A stretch of DNA of 64,000 nt from Streptomyces nodosus (GCF_008704995.1 NZ_CP023747.1:6544001-6608000); one strand, 5' to 3'; shown: positions 34,929-44,017, counted from the stretch's first letter. The notes: generated by a model not told the origin, from the sequence alone. Translations and numbers: made by a program.

Positions 34929-35188
34929 ATCGACACCGCCAGCTTCCGCTGCAGCAGCGCGAGCGCCTCATGGAAGGTGCGGGCCGTTCGCATCTCCTGC
35001 TCGGTGAACTTGACCTGGTACTTCTTCTCCAGCACCACGACCAGTTCCAGCAGCAGCAGCGAGTCGACCTGCAACTCCTCCACGAAGTCGGTCGCCTCAC
35101 CGATCTCGGTGGCGTCGACATCGATCACATCGGCCAGGGTCTGCCGAAGTTCTTCCTTGTTCAGCTTCTCGATGGGCTGTGACGTCAT
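34925..35188 (-). CDS. Acyl carrier protein (second ACP of the cluster)
   Basis: 87 aa. Phosphopantetheine site Ser43 in LQVDSLLLLEL; helix I begins KEELRQTLADVIDV. ATG at 35186-35188. The DSLLLLEL form differs from the DSLRAIEI of the other ACP in the cluster, so the two carriers are diverged and may serve different stages (chain building versus transfer). It overlaps the dehydratase start by 4 bp and is 44 bp downstream of the ketosynthase-like gene. Confidence 0.92.
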   Translation of the reverse strand: MTSQPIEKLNKEELRQTLADVIDVDATEIGEATDFVEELQVDSLLLLELVVVLEKKYQVKFTEQEMRTARTFHEALALLQRKLAVSI

Positions 35189-35232
35189 GATCCGCTCTCT
35201 CCGCTCGATTCGTTGCCGGGTCGGGTCGGCGC

Positions 35233-36336
35233 TCAGCGCAGCCGCAGCAGGGCGCAGCCGGTCCCGCCGTCGCGCTCCACCGCGGTGATCACCGCGACCT
35301 GCCCGGCGGCGCCGGGTGTCCGTTCGGCGACCGCGAGCACGGCGGCGATCCCCAAGGTCGCCGACGCGGCCGAGGCGTCGCCGAACAACTCGGTGTTCCG
35401 CAGCGGTTCGAGCGCCGCGGCGCCGAACACCTCGGTCAGCACGGCGCGTTCCTGCTCGCCGAGGGTGCCGGGGGCGCCGCACGGGCCGGCCGCCCACACC
35501 TGCGACGGGTCGACCCCGGCGCGGTCCATGGCACGGCGCAGACAGGAGCCGAGCACCGTCGGGAGGTCGCCCTCGCCGAACACACCGCTCTCCACGGCGA
35601 GCACCTCGGCCAGCACATGCTCGGCGCCGACGGACCCCTCGGGCTCCAGCAGCAGTACACCGGCGCCCTCGCCGAGCACCGTCGGGTCCTCCTCGGCCTC
35701 CCGGGTGTGCCACTCCAGCCAGGCCCGCTCGTTGGAGTACTCCTCCGCGGAACCGCACAGCACCGCCTCGGCCCGGCCGGCGCCGAGCAGTCTGCGGGCG
35801 TAGTTCAGCGCGAGCAGCCCGGCCAGCCGGCCGCCCGCGATCGTGGCGTTGGGGCCCTTGATCCGGTGCCAGATCGCACACTGGCCGGCCGCGCAGTTCA
35901 TCACCGTGTTGGGCATCTGCGCCGGGTCGACGAAGTAGGGCTGTTCGCCGGTCAGCGAGTCCCGGGTGAAGTCCATCATGCTCTGGGCGCTGCCGGTGGT
36001 GGTGCCGAGCACGACCGCCCCGCGCTCACCGGTGGCGACCTCGCGATTGCGTTCGGCGTCGTCGAGCAGCGCACCGACGGCGCTGACCGCGAGTCCCGTC
36101 ACCCGGTCCATCGACCGGGTGCCCTTGCGGCCCAGTGCCTCGCGCGGACTGAAGCCGGGCACCAGCCTGGCCCGCTCGTCGGGCACCTGCCACTGCTCGC
36201 GGTCGATCCGTACGGCGGTCTCACCGCCGTGGTGCAGGCCCTCGGCGAAGGCCGCACGACCCGTCCCGAACGGGGACACGGCCGACCAGGCGGTGATCAC
36301 CGGTCTCCGGGCGGCGCCCATGGTGTTGCCGCTCAT
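35233..36336 (-). CDS. Ketosynthase-fold protein lacking catalytic His residues (CLF-like partner)
   Basis: 367 aa. The thiolase-fold ketosynthase pattern is clear (GTTTGSAQSM near 111, VLGEGAGVLLLE near 220). A Cys is present at the active-site position (NCAAGQCAI, Cys148), but the HGTGT segment reads AGPCGAPGT and the GHTxGAAG segment reads LFGDASAASAT, so both catalytic His are lost. This is what one expects of a non-elongating partner or chain-length-factor-like subunit. It lies between the double hot-dog protein (27 bp) and an ACP (44 bp). Its pairing with either of the two active ketosynthases is unknown. Confidence 0.8.
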   Translation of the reverse strand: MSGNTMGAARRPVITAWSAVSPFGTGRAAFAEGLHHGGETAVRIDREQWQVPDERARLVPGFSPREALGRKGTRSMDRVTGLAVSAVGALLDDAERNREVATGERGAVVLGTTTGSAQSMMDFTRDSLTGEQPYFVDPAQMPNTVMNCAAGQCAIWHRIKGPNATIAGGRLAGLLALNYARRLLGAGRAEAVLCGSAEEYSNERAWLEWHTREAEEDPTVLGEGAGVLLLEPEGSVGAEHVLAEVLAVESGVFGEGDLPTVLGSCLRRAMDRAGVDPSQVWAAGPCGAPGTLGEQERAVLTEVFGAAALEPLRNTELFGDASAASATLGIAAVLAVAERTPGAAGQVAVITAVERDGGTGCALLRLR

Positions 36337-36363
36337 GACGACAGCTCCTTCCGGCGAGCCCGG

Positions 36364-37404
36364 TCAGTTGGCGTCGAGGTTCTTGCCGCCGAGCGCGGCC
36401 AGTACCTCCTCGTCGAAGGTGACCAGGGACCAGTCGCGTTCCGGCGACTCCTTGGTGACATAGCCGTGCGTGATGTGTCCGGTGGCGACCTGCACCAGCG
36501 CGCCGTCGCGCATCACATAGCAGTCCATCCGGGCGGTGAACAGGATGGCCTTGAAGACGTCCTCGATCGTGAAGACGGTGTACAGCTCGTCCTCGATCCT
36601 CACCTCGTCGGTGAGGCGGAGGTCGGACTTGGTCACCACCGGGATCCAGTTGCGTTCGTCCAGGAGGCGGTGGATGGCGATGCCCCGGTCCGCGACGAAC
36701 AGGTGGAGCACCTCCTCCATCTGCCGCAGGAAGCCCGACATCTGCATATGGCTGGTGAAGTGGCAGTAGAAGTAGGGGACCCGCCACTTCCAGCCGAAGG
36801 CGTTGTCGTCGCCGATGATCTCGGCCAGCACCGGGTCGCCGGACCGTGTGGTGACCCCGCGCTGCGCGGACAGATCGATGTTGTCCACCGGGACGGCGGT
36901 GATCTTCTTCGGAGTCGCCGCGCCCAGCCGCGGCACCACGAAGCGGGTCAGCCGCTCCGGCAGCGGCTTGGGGTCCTCCACATGCTCGATCGCCCGCAGC
37001 GCGACCTCGAAGGTGGTGGTGGCCGCCTTGCGCGGCGCACCGTCCCGCTGCACGGTCGCGGTGATCGCGAACCGCAGCCGGTCGTCGGTGTCCTTGGTGA
37101 CCGGCTTGACCTCGACGGCGACATCGTCGTCCAGGGTGAGCACGGTGTGCAGCCGGGTGTCGACCGAGACGACGTCGAAGCCGACCCCGTACTCGACATA
37201 GAGAGTGGTGGCACCGAGGCCGGCGGCGCGGAAGTGCTCCAGCACGGCGGCCTCGATCAGATAGTGCACATGCTTGAAACCGATGGTCGTGCTGATGTTG
37301 CCGCCCTCGTAGGACGGACGCAGGGAGATGCGGGTGGTGACGTCGAAGAAGTCGTTCAACGCCTGCTCGGTCGCCTCGGGGACGGGGCTGATGGGGGACG
37401 TCAT
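36364..37404 (-). CDS. Double hot-dog protein (thioesterase/dehydratase superfamily)
   Basis: 346 aa with two roughly equal halves. The N-half starts with EGGNISTTIGFKHVHYLIE and the C-half has WRVPYFYCHFTSHMQMSGF and ARMDCYVMRDG, both typical of the 4-hydroxybenzoyl-CoA thioesterase-like hot-dog fold. No DxxG-type or HFPG catalytic motif could be assigned with certainty. The position inside the polyketide operon (21 bp after the hydrolase, 27 bp before the ketosynthase-like gene) suggests a job on ACP-bound intermediates: unloading, dehydration or editing. I do not recognise a specific characterised relative. Confidence 0.6.
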   Translation of the reverse strand: MTSPISPVPEATEQALNDFFDVTTRISLRPSYEGGNISTTIGFKHVHYLIEAAVLEHFRAAGLGATTLYVEYGVGFDVVSVDTRLHTVLTLDDDVAVEVKPVTKDTDDRLRFAITATVQRDGAPRKAATTTFEVALRAIEHVEDPKPLPERLTRFVVPRLGAATPKKITAVPVDNIDLSAQRGVTTRSGDPVLAEIIGDDNAFGWKWRVPYFYCHFTSHMQMSGFLRQMEEVLHLFVADRGIAIHRLLDERNWIPVVTKSDLRLTDEVRIEDELYTVFTIEDVFKAILFTARMDCYVMRDGALVQVATGHITHGYVTKESPERDWSLVTFDEEVLAALGGKNLDAN

Positions 37405-37425
37405 CGTGCTCAGGCTCCTCTACGG

Positions 37426-38274
37426 TCAGGCGGGTTGGTCGACGACAGCTGGTTCGGCCAGGCCGATCGAGCCGAGGAACTCGTCGAGAGCGGCGGAGAA
37501 GGCGTCCGCCTGCTCCACCATCGGGAAGTGCCCGGCGCCCGGGACGAGACGGCAGCGGGCGTCGGGAAGGTCGGCGGCGAGCGCCATGCTCTCGGAGGGG
37601 ACGGCGGTGAAGTCCTCCTCACCGCTGATCACCAGCGAGGGCACGGTGATCAGATCGGTGCGCAGCCAGGGCGTGCGCAGATAACTGCGGAAGAAGCTCA
37701 GATACCCGTACGGGCCGACCCGTTCGCATACGCGCAGCGCCATGTCGTGGCGCAGCGCGGGATCGAGGCGGGGCCCGGCCATCACCCGGATCCCCTCGTC
37801 CATGGTGCGGCGGAAGTTCTCCAGCATGTCGCCGACGACGGCGTACTCGAAGCTCTCCGGATCGCGGCGGTAGAACGGGGACACCAGGACCAGGCCCTCG
37901 ATGCCATGGCGCGTGAACGGGTCGCCGCCCCGGGCCAGTTCCTCGCTGAGCAGGTCGAGCAGCAGCACCGTGGAGAAGGAATGGGCGACCACGATGCCGG
38001 CGCCGCCGGGGACCTGTCCGAGCGCCTCCTCGACCGCCCAGGAGGCGTCCGGGGAGTACGCCCAGGCCGGTGACTGCCCGCCGCCCCAGGGGAGTTCGGC
38101 GGTCCACAGGTCGAGGCCGCCGGCGCGGGTCCCGGCCAGCGCGTCCCACACCGAGGAACTGTTGGCCAGGCCGTGCAGCAGCAGTGCGCCGGTCCCGTCC
38201 GAAGGACGCCGGTGGCGCACCGTGCACACCACGTCCTCGGGACGGTCCGGGAACCGCCCTCGGTCAGGCCTCAC
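37426..38274 (-). CDS. Alpha/beta hydrolase of the polyketide operon
   Basis: 282 aa from a GTG start at 38272-38274 that overlaps the stop of the upstream gene (GTGA coupling); the longer open frame runs into that gene and was not used. Oxyanion segment LLLHGLANSSSVW (residue 31), nucleophile Ser99 in VAHSFST (AHSFS instead of the usual GxSxG), acid in SGEEDF, His in PGAGHFPM near the C-terminus, so the triad is complete. It could act as a type II thioesterase clearing misprimed ACPs or as a hydrolase on the acyl chain; no sequence feature decides. Confidence 0.75.
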   Translation of the reverse strand: MRPDRGRFPDRPEDVVCTVRHRRPSDGTGALLLHGLANSSSVWDALAGTRAGGLDLWTAELPWGGGQSPAWAYSPDASWAVEEALGQVPGGAGIVVAHSFSTVLLLDLLSEELARGGDPFTRHGIEGLVLVSPFYRRDPESFEYAVVGDMLENFRRTMDEGIRVMAGPRLDPALRHDMALRVCERVGPYGYLSFFRSYLRTPWLRTDLITVPSLVISGEEDFTAVPSESMALAADLPDARCRLVPGAGHFPMVEQADAFSAALDEFLGSIGLAEPAVVDQPA

Positions 38275-39233
38275 CGAGTGTCTCCGGGAGCGAGCAGCAG
38301 CAGTCCGGCGACACCGTCGTCCTCGCGGCCGGCCAGGGCGTAGAACGGGCCGGGTTCCCCCGCGTCGAAACGGGCGGCGGCGGCCGCGCACTGCACCAGG
38401 CCCAGCGCACCGGAGAGCACACCCCAGCCGTCGGGCATTCCATGGCGGGGAACTCCCGCCGGCAGACCGGCCGGCAGTTCGGTGGCGACGCCGGTCTCCG
38501 GCGGGTACCAGCCGCCCGGGGTGCCGGCGCCCAGCCCGCCGAGCCGGCCGACGCACTCCTCGACCCCGCCGGTGCGCGCGAAGCCGCCCAACCGGGCCCT
38601 GGCCCGCGCGCCGCGCTCCCGCGCGGTCTCCGCCCGCTCCAGGACCACCGCGACGGCCCCGTCCACGATCCGGTCCGCGCCGACCAGTTTGCGCACCATC
38701 TCGTTGTCCGGCTCGACCCCGACGACCAGGATCTGCTCGGCCCGCCCGGAGCGCAGCATGCTCGCGGCCCAGTGCAGGGCGTCGAGCCCCGAGGCGTCTC
38801 CGTTGCAGACGGTCAGGTTCGGGCCGCTCAGCTTGAAACGGATGGCGATCTCGGAGGCGATGATGTTGCTGGAGGCGTTGGGGCTGTCCATGGGGCTGGT
38901 GCCGCGGGTCGTCTCGGCCGCGATGGTGGCGACCACCCTGCAGACGGTGTCCGCGTTGCCGTAGTTGGACGCCACCACCACACCGACGCCGGCGCCCTCG
39001 ACCAGCGGGCCGTCCGCGTCACGCAGTCCCGCGTCGTGCAGCGCGGCGAAGGCCGCACACAGTCCGAGCCGGGTGGCGCGGTCCTTGTACTTCAGACCCT
39101 TCTTGCCGAGCCGGGCTGCCGGGTCCACCGGCTCCGCCGGGAAGGCCGGTCCGGTGACAAGGTCCTCGACGGCGGCCACCCCGGGCAGGGCCGGTCCGAC
39201 GCCGCTGACGACGATCTGCGGGAACTCAGTCAT
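38271..39233 (-). CDS. Chain-length-factor-like ketosynthase homologue (active-site Cys replaced by Asp)
   Basis: 320 aa, about 80-100 residues shorter than a full ketosynthase. The motif that should read TACASG is NGDASG, putting Asp146 at the Cys position; the HGTGT and GHTxGAAG segments are also not recognisable. Such proteins act as the non-elongating half of a KS-CLF heterodimer that sets chain length. It overlaps the upstream active ketosynthase by 4 bp, strongly suggesting that these two form the heterodimer. In classical CLFs the Cys is usually Gln, so Asp is unusual. Confidence 0.82.
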   Translation of the reverse strand: MTEFPQIVVSGVGPALPGVAAVEDLVTGPAFPAEPVDPAARLGKKGLKYKDRATRLGLCAAFAALHDAGLRDADGPLVEGAGVGVVVASNYGNADTVCRVVATIAAETTRGTSPMDSPNASSNIIASEIAIRFKLSGPNLTVCNGDASGLDALHWAASMLRSGRAEQILVVGVEPDNEMVRKLVGADRIVDGAVAVVLERAETARERGARARARLGGFARTGGVEECVGRLGGLGAGTPGGWYPPETGVATELPAGLPAGVPRHGMPDGWGVLSGALGLVQCAAAAARFDAGEPGPFYALAGREDDGVAGLLLLAPGDTR

Positions 39234-40363
39234 CGGACCGCCTCCACGATGGCCACCGCGTTCAGTCCGCCGAAGCCGAAGCCGTTGACCTGGGCCAGAT
39301 CGATCCGGCCGGTGGCCGCGGTGGTGTGCACCAGCCGCATCGCGCTCACGTCCTCGGTCGGTTCGTCGAGTTCGGTCACCGGCGGGATCCGCCCGGTCGC
39401 CATGGACTGCAGGACCGTGATGAGGCTCAGCACTCCCGCCGCGCCGGCGGTGTGCCCGGTCATCGACTTGACGGCCGTCACCAGCGGTACGTTCTGGTGC
39501 TCGCCGAAGACCTCACGCACGGCCCGCACCTCGACCTCGTCGTTGAGGGGGGTTCCGGTGCCGTGCAGCATGACCAGGTCCACGTTCTCCGGTTTCACCC
39601 CGGCCCTGTCGTGCGCCTGCCTGATCGCGGCGGCGACCCCGGCCAGGTCGGGCGCGGTGGTGTGGTGGGCGTCGCAGTTCACACCGACCGAGCGCACCTG
39701 CCCGTGGACCTTGCGGCCGTCAGGACGGCGGCTCAGCACGACCGCCCCGGCGCCCTCGCCGAGGATGGTGCCCTTGCGGTTGACGTCGAAGGGTCTCAGC
39801 CGGCCGGGCGGCTCCAGCTGGAAGGCGTCGGTCAGGCCGAACATGCTCTCGGTGATCGAGTCGGCGCCGGCCACGATCACATGCTCCGCCGCGCCGGACT
39901 CCAACTGATCGACGGCGAGGGCGAGTGCGTACAGCGAGGCGGAGCAGGCGTTGGAGAAGGTATGGGTGTTCACCGCGCCGAAGCGCTCCCGCAGGGCGGT
40001 GCCGAAGTGCATCCGCTCCGCGGCGAACTCGGCGCCGTCGCGCCACCACAGCTCCAGCGACCGCATCTCCCGCAGACCGGTGCCGACGAGCACCGGCACA
40101 TCGCGCAGGTCCTCCCCGAGCCCGGCGTCACGGGCCGCCTGACCCACCGCGTCGAGCAGGAAGGCGGTCGCCCGGCCCGGCACGTCCACGCCCGGCGCCG
40201 GCCGGTCGTCGATCTCGAAGAGATGGCCCGCCTTGAACTTCGAGGTGTCGAAGCCACGCAGCGGAGCCAGCCCGCTGCGACCCTCGCACAGGTTGTCGAA
40301 CAGCTCGGCCGGGTCGCGTCCGATGCTCGCGAGCGCGCCGATCCCGACGATGGGCCAGCTCAT
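39230..40363 (-). CDS. Beta-ketoacyl-ACP synthase (KS), catalytically complete
   Basis: 377 aa. ATG at 40361-40363 overlaps the previous gene by 4 bp. Cys140 in FSNACSASLYAL, His267 in HGTGTPLND and His304 in TGHTAGAAG form the complete triad of an elongating ketosynthase. C-terminal NGFGFGGLNAVAI is typical. It would condense malonyl-ACP with the growing chain. Coupled to the Asp-type CLF-like gene downstream and to a second active KS upstream, giving a KS-KS-CLF block as in aryl-polyene and cinnamoyl systems. Confidence 0.92.
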   Translation of the reverse strand: MSWPIVGIGALASIGRDPAELFDNLCEGRSGLAPLRGFDTSKFKAGHLFEIDDRPAPGVDVPGRATAFLLDAVGQAARDAGLGEDLRDVPVLVGTGLREMRSLELWWRDGAEFAAERMHFGTALRERFGAVNTHTFSNACSASLYALALAVDQLESGAAEHVIVAGADSITESMFGLTDAFQLEPPGRLRPFDVNRKGTILGEGAGAVVLSRRPDGRKVHGQVRSVGVNCDAHHTTAPDLAGVAAAIRQAHDRAGVKPENVDLVMLHGTGTPLNDEVEVRAVREVFGEHQNVPLVTAVKSMTGHTAGAAGVLSLITVLQSMATGRIPPVTELDEPTEDVSAMRLVHTTAATGRIDLAQVNGFGFGGLNAVAIVEAVR

Positions 40364-41616
40364 GAGGCCTGCTCCTGGTACTTGGCGAGGATCACGACGG
40401 CGTTGTTGCCACCGAAGGCCATGCCGTTGTTCTGCACGATCCTCAGGTCGGCGTCGACCGCTTCGTTGGGCACGCAGTCGACCTCGCACTCGGGATCGGT
40501 CTCCCGGTGGTTGACGGTCGGCGGGATGAACCCGCCCTCGACGGCCAGAGCACAGGCGATCGCGGCGAGCGCGCTGGCGGCGCCCATGGTGTGGCCGAGC
40601 ATCGACTTCAACGAGACGGTACGCGGCGGCGCCGTACCGTGGACGTCGCGGATCGCGCGGGTCTCGGTCACATCGTTCGCCTTGGTGCCGGTGCCGTGCG
40701 CGGAGATCAGGTCGACCTCGGACGGCTTCACCCCGGCGTTGTTCAGGGCGAGTTCCATGCACCGGGCGATGCTGCCCTGGTCGGGCGCGACCGGGTGCTC
40801 GGCGTCGCAGTTGAGCCCGTACCCCAGCACCTCGGCATAGATGGTGGCACCGCGGCGCAGCGCCGACTCCAGGCTCTCCAGGACCAGCACTCCGGCGCCC
40901 TCGCCGGTCAGGATGCCCTTGCGGTCCTTGTCGAACGGCCGGCAGCAGTCCGGCGCGATCGTGCCCAGCCGGTAGAAACCGGCGAAGGTCTTGCGGCACA
41001 TCGCGTCCGCGCCGCCGCACAGGGCGAAGTCGACCTCGCCGGTGCGCACCGCGTCGTAGCCGTACCCGATGGCGTAGTTGCCCGCGGCGCAGGCGGTGGG
41101 GATGGTGACCGCCTCGACGTCCTGCAGCCGCAGTTCGTGAGCGATGGCCGTGGCCAGTCGGCTAGGCGCCACCCGCCGGACCACCACCGGGTCCATCTTC
41201 TCGGGTCCGTGCTTGATCTCGGTCTCGACCAGACGGTCGAGGTCGTGCGATTCCCCGTCGGTGGAGCCGATGGAGATCAGGCCGCGCTGTCCGCGCAGCT
41301 CCTCCTCGTCGAGTCCGGCGTGGTCGATGGCCATCCTGGCCGCGGCCACCGAGAAGCGGGTGGCAGGGCCGAGTTCGTCGACATCCAGGTTGCGGATCCA
41401 CTGGCGTGGCTCGAAGCCGACCAGTTCGCAGCCGTTGGCGTGAGCGAAGCCCTCGGTTGCGAACCGGGTGATCGGCTTGGTGCCGCTGCGCCCGGCCCGT
41501 AGCCCCTCGGCGAACTCGACCGCGCCCACACCGATGCTCGAGAAGACTCCGAAGCCGGTCAGGACCACGCGATGCGCTGGTGGTGCCGACCTGTTGCTGG
41601 TTCCCGTTGCACGCAT
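40360..41616 (-). CDS. Beta-ketoacyl-ACP synthase II-like (FabF-type KS), catalytically complete
   Basis: 418 aa, full FabF length. ATG at 41614-41616 with GGAGAG three bases upstream. Cys176 in TACAAGNYAIG, His307 in HGTGTKAND and His342 in LGHTMGAASA are all present; FGGNNAVVI closes the fold. Second active ketosynthase of the operon; two active KS suggest either two chain-length ranges or one initiating and one elongating enzyme. 55 bp downstream of the first ACP gene. Confidence 0.93.
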   Translation of the reverse strand: MRATGTSNRSAPPAHRVVLTGFGVFSSIGVGAVEFAEGLRAGRSGTKPITRFATEGFAHANGCELVGFEPRQWIRNLDVDELGPATRFSVAAARMAIDHAGLDEEELRGQRGLISIGSTDGESHDLDRLVETEIKHGPEKMDPVVVRRVAPSRLATAIAHELRLQDVEAVTIPTACAAGNYAIGYGYDAVRTGEVDFALCGGADAMCRKTFAGFYRLGTIAPDCCRPFDKDRKGILTGEGAGVLVLESLESALRRGATIYAEVLGYGLNCDAEHPVAPDQGSIARCMELALNNAGVKPSEVDLISAHGTGTKANDVTETRAIRDVHGTAPPRTVSLKSMLGHTMGAASALAAIACALAVEGGFIPPTVNHRETDPECEVDCVPNEAVDADLRIVQNNGMAFGGNNAVVILAKYQEQAS

Positions 41617-41671
41617 GGTCTCTCCGTCCGGTTTCGATCGGCGGTGCCGCGGCGGTACCGCTCGTCGGTGA

Positions 41672-41923
41672 CTACTTGCCGGCGGCCTCTGCCACGACCT
41701 CTTCGACGCCCTTGAGGTTGACCATGCGGCCCAGCTCGGCCTGGTCGATGACGACGTGGAAGTTCTTCTCCAGGGCGGCGAGGATCTCGATCGCACGCAG
41801 CGAGTCGGCGCCGTGGTCCTCCTTGAAGAGGCTGGTCTCGGTGACCTCGTCCTCCTCGAGCTCGAGGATGTCGCAGATGATTTCCTTGATTTTCGCGGTC
41901 TTGTTCTCAGCAGAGGTCGTCAT
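41672..41923 (-). CDS. Acyl carrier protein (first gene of the polyketide operon)
   Basis: 83 aa. ATG at 41921-41923. Phosphopantetheine attachment Ser41 in DHGADSLRAIEIL; acidic helix II as in fatty-acid and type II PKS ACPs. First gene of the long minus-strand operon that runs to 30737, so it marks the operon promoter just upstream. It probably carries the polyene intermediates that become the cinnamoyl group. Confidence 0.93.
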   Translation of the reverse strand: MTTSAENKTAKIKEIICDILELEEDEVTETSLFKEDHGADSLRAIEILAALEKNFHVVIDQAELGRMVNLKGVEEVVAEAAGK

Positions 41924-42367
41924 ATCGCACTTGCTCCCTCGTGATGGTGCCTTCGACCCGAAAGGGCCGCGCACGGATTTGACGAGAACATGCGCCGATG
42001 CCAGTGAGGGTATTTCTCGCACTTGCTGCGATTTTCCCTCGGAATTCGGCACATCATGTTCACGGGCCTCGGCGAAGGTAGCCGGAGTCAACGCGCGTTC
42101 ACCAGGCCGGTACGAAGACTTTGAATCAGCACGGTCCGTCACGTCCGGCCAGGGCACTCTTCTCAGCCGGGGGACCCGGAGCCCCGCGAATGTCGCGCCT
42201 CCACCCGAACTGCCGGAGGGAACGGGGCCTCTGAGGGGTCGAACCGGAGCCGCATCGAAATTTCCGCATCAGCGCTGACGGTCCCGTCCGGCCACGCCAG
42301 GCTGGTGGGCCGGACGTGCCCCGCGAGGAGTGCGGAGCCTCACCGGACAACCGCAGGGAGAGCATCG
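41924..42367. promoter_or_regulatory. Divergent promoter region between polyketide operon and P450
   Basis: 444 bp without a credible gene. It must contain the promoters for the ACP-first operon (minus) and the P450 (plus). Part of it (about 41980-42070) is distinctly AT-richer than the flanks. GGGAGAG at 42353-42361 is the P450 ribosome binding site. No convincing -35/-10 pair or strong dyad was picked out by eye, so no operator is called. Confidence 0.5.
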
Positions 42368-43585
42368 ATGGCAGCCGGCGGAGCACTTTCGAAGTACTGG
42401 ATGTTCAGCGACGAGTACACCCAGAACCCGTATCCGATCTTCTCCACGCTGCGCAGCGAACAGCCGGTGACCATGGTGCAGACACCGGACGGAGCGCGGG
42501 CCTGGGTGATCACCCGGCACGAGGACGTCCGCAACGCACTGGCCGACCCCCGGCTGAGCCGTGACATCGGAAACCTGTACCAGGCGCTCGGCCGGCAGAT
42601 CGGCAAGGAGCTGAAGCCGACCGACGAGATCACCCACCATCTGGCCAACTCCGACCCGCCACGGCACACCCGGCTGCGTAAGGCGCTGGTGTTCGCCTTC
42701 ACGCCCAAGCGTGTCGCGAACATGCGCCCCAGGCTGGAGCAGGTCGTCGAGGGGCTGCTCGACGAGCTCGCCGCGCAGCATCAGCCGGATCTGCTGGAGG
42801 GCCTCGCGGAACCGCTGCCGATCATCGCGATCGCCCAGCTGCTGGGTGTACCCGACTCCGACTGGCGGCAGTTCAAGATCTGGTCGAACACGATGCGGTC
42901 CACCGACGCGGCCGACCCGACCGGCCTCCTGGCCGAGCACACCAGGGAACTCTCCGCGTACATGGCCGATCTGATCGCGGAGAAGGAGCGCCACCCGACC
43001 GACGACCTCATCTCCGCGATGGTGCACGCCGAGGGTGACAAGCAGCTGACCCCGAAGGAGATCCTCTCGACCGCCTTCGCGCTGATGACCGGCGGCAACG
43101 AGACCACCACCGCCCTGGTCACCGGATGCTTCGCGGCGCTGCTGACCCACCCCGAGCAGGCGAAGCGGCTCAAGGCCGACCTGGACCGGCTCCCGCAGGT
43201 GGTCGACGAGTTGATCCGCTTCTCCAGCCCCATGCTGTACACCCTGCAGCGGCTGACCCTGGAGGACGTCGAGATCGCCGGAACCACGATCCCGGCCGGC
43301 GAGATCCTGATGCTCTCCCCGGCCAGCGCCAACCATGACCCGGAGGCCCTGCCCGACCGGCCGGACGAACTGGACATCGACCGGCCGAGGCCGGTGCACC
43401 TCACCTTCGGCCACGGCATCCACTACTGCATCGGCAGCCATCTGGCCCGGGCGCAGGCGGAGATCTCGATCCGCCGCGTCCTCGAACGTTTCCCGGACGT
43501 CCGGCTCGCCGTGCACCCGTCGGAACTGCGTTACCGCCCCGCCCTGCTCGCCAGGGCGCCCGTCGCTCTTCCCGTCAGGCTCTGA
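42368..43585 (+). CDS. Cytochrome P450, probable tailoring enzyme of the peptide or acyl chain
   Basis: 405 aa from the ATG at 42368, with GGGAGAG about seven bases upstream; the open frame extends further up but without P450 sequence. I-helix MTGGNETTT (near residue 245), ExxR as ELIR, heme loop FGHGIHYCIGSHLAR with Cys354. Typical soluble actinobacterial P450 length. Encoded divergently from the polyketide operon and upstream of the MbtH gene. In this peptide family P450s beta-hydroxylate carrier-bound Phe, Tyr or Leu, dehydrogenate Tyr, or epoxidise the acyl chain; the sequence alone does not decide. No ferredoxin gene is in the window. Confidence 0.93.
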   Translation: MAAGGALSKYWMFSDEYTQNPYPIFSTLRSEQPVTMVQTPDGARAWVITRHEDVRNALADPRLSRDIGNLYQALGRQIGKELKPTDEITHHLANSDPPRHTRLRKALVFAFTPKRVANMRPRLEQVVEGLLDELAAQHQPDLLEGLAEPLPIIAIAQLLGVPDSDWRQFKIWSNTMRSTDAADPTGLLAEHTRELSAYMADLIAEKERHPTDDLISAMVHAEGDKQLTPKEILSTAFALMTGGNETTTALVTGCFAALLTHPEQAKRLKADLDRLPQVVDELIRFSSPMLYTLQRLTLEDVEIAGTTIPAGEILMLSPASANHDPEALPDRPDELDIDRPRPVHLTFGHGIHYCIGSHLARAQAEISIRRVLERFPDVRLAVHPSELRYRPALLARAPVALPVRL

Positions 43586-43786
43586 CATTCCTCAGCCGCA
43601 GAACCCGACCGCCCCGTCGAGATCCCACTGCCCGAGAGGATAGAAATCGTCAATAGCAAAACGTTTCCCGCTGATTCTTCTGGACATGACCGGTTCGGCC
43701 TGATCCTGTGGACCGAGCGGAGCAGTGTGAAGAGCTGCCCGCCGCGGATTCGGCGCCGGCTCGCATCGTAGGATGGAGAAGGGTAT

Positions 43787-44008
43787 ATGAGCACCAATCC
43801 TTTCGAGGACAACGACGCCAGCTACTACGTGCTGGTCAATGACGAGGGACAGCATTCGCTGTGGCCGGCCTTCGCCGAGGTCCCGGCCGGCTGGACGGTC
43901 GCGCACGGCCAGGACAGCCGCGAGGCGTGCCTGGAGTACGTCGACAAGAACTGGACCGACATGCGGCCGCTCAGCCTGGTGCGTGAGATGGAGGCCGCCG
44001 GAAAGTAA
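43787..44008 (+). CDS. MbtH-family NRPS accessory protein
   Basis: 73 aa. It starts with the family hallmark NPFEDND and contains the conserved Trp pattern SLWPAFAEVPAGW, NWTDMRPLSL. GGAGAAGGG precedes the start closely. MbtH proteins bind NRPS adenylation domains and support their folding and activity; the eight visible A domains are the obvious partners. It follows the P450 by 201 bp on the same strand and is followed by a perfect 17-bp hairpin, so P450-MbtH may be one transcript. Confidence 0.96.
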   Translation: MSTNPFEDNDASYYVLVNDEGQHSLWPAFAEVPAGWTVAHGQDSREACLEYVDKNWTDMRPLSLVREMEAAGK

Positions 44009-44017
44009 CCGGTGGCG

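Noticed and set aside
34925..35881. 318-codon frame that includes the second ACP
   Set aside because: Only the last 87 codons are ACP; the rest lies over the ketosynthase-like gene in another frame and has no meaningful sequence.
42269..43588. 439-codon minus-strand frame over the P450 gene
   Set aside because: Antisense shadow of the P450, no recognisable domain; the plus strand has all P450 motifs.
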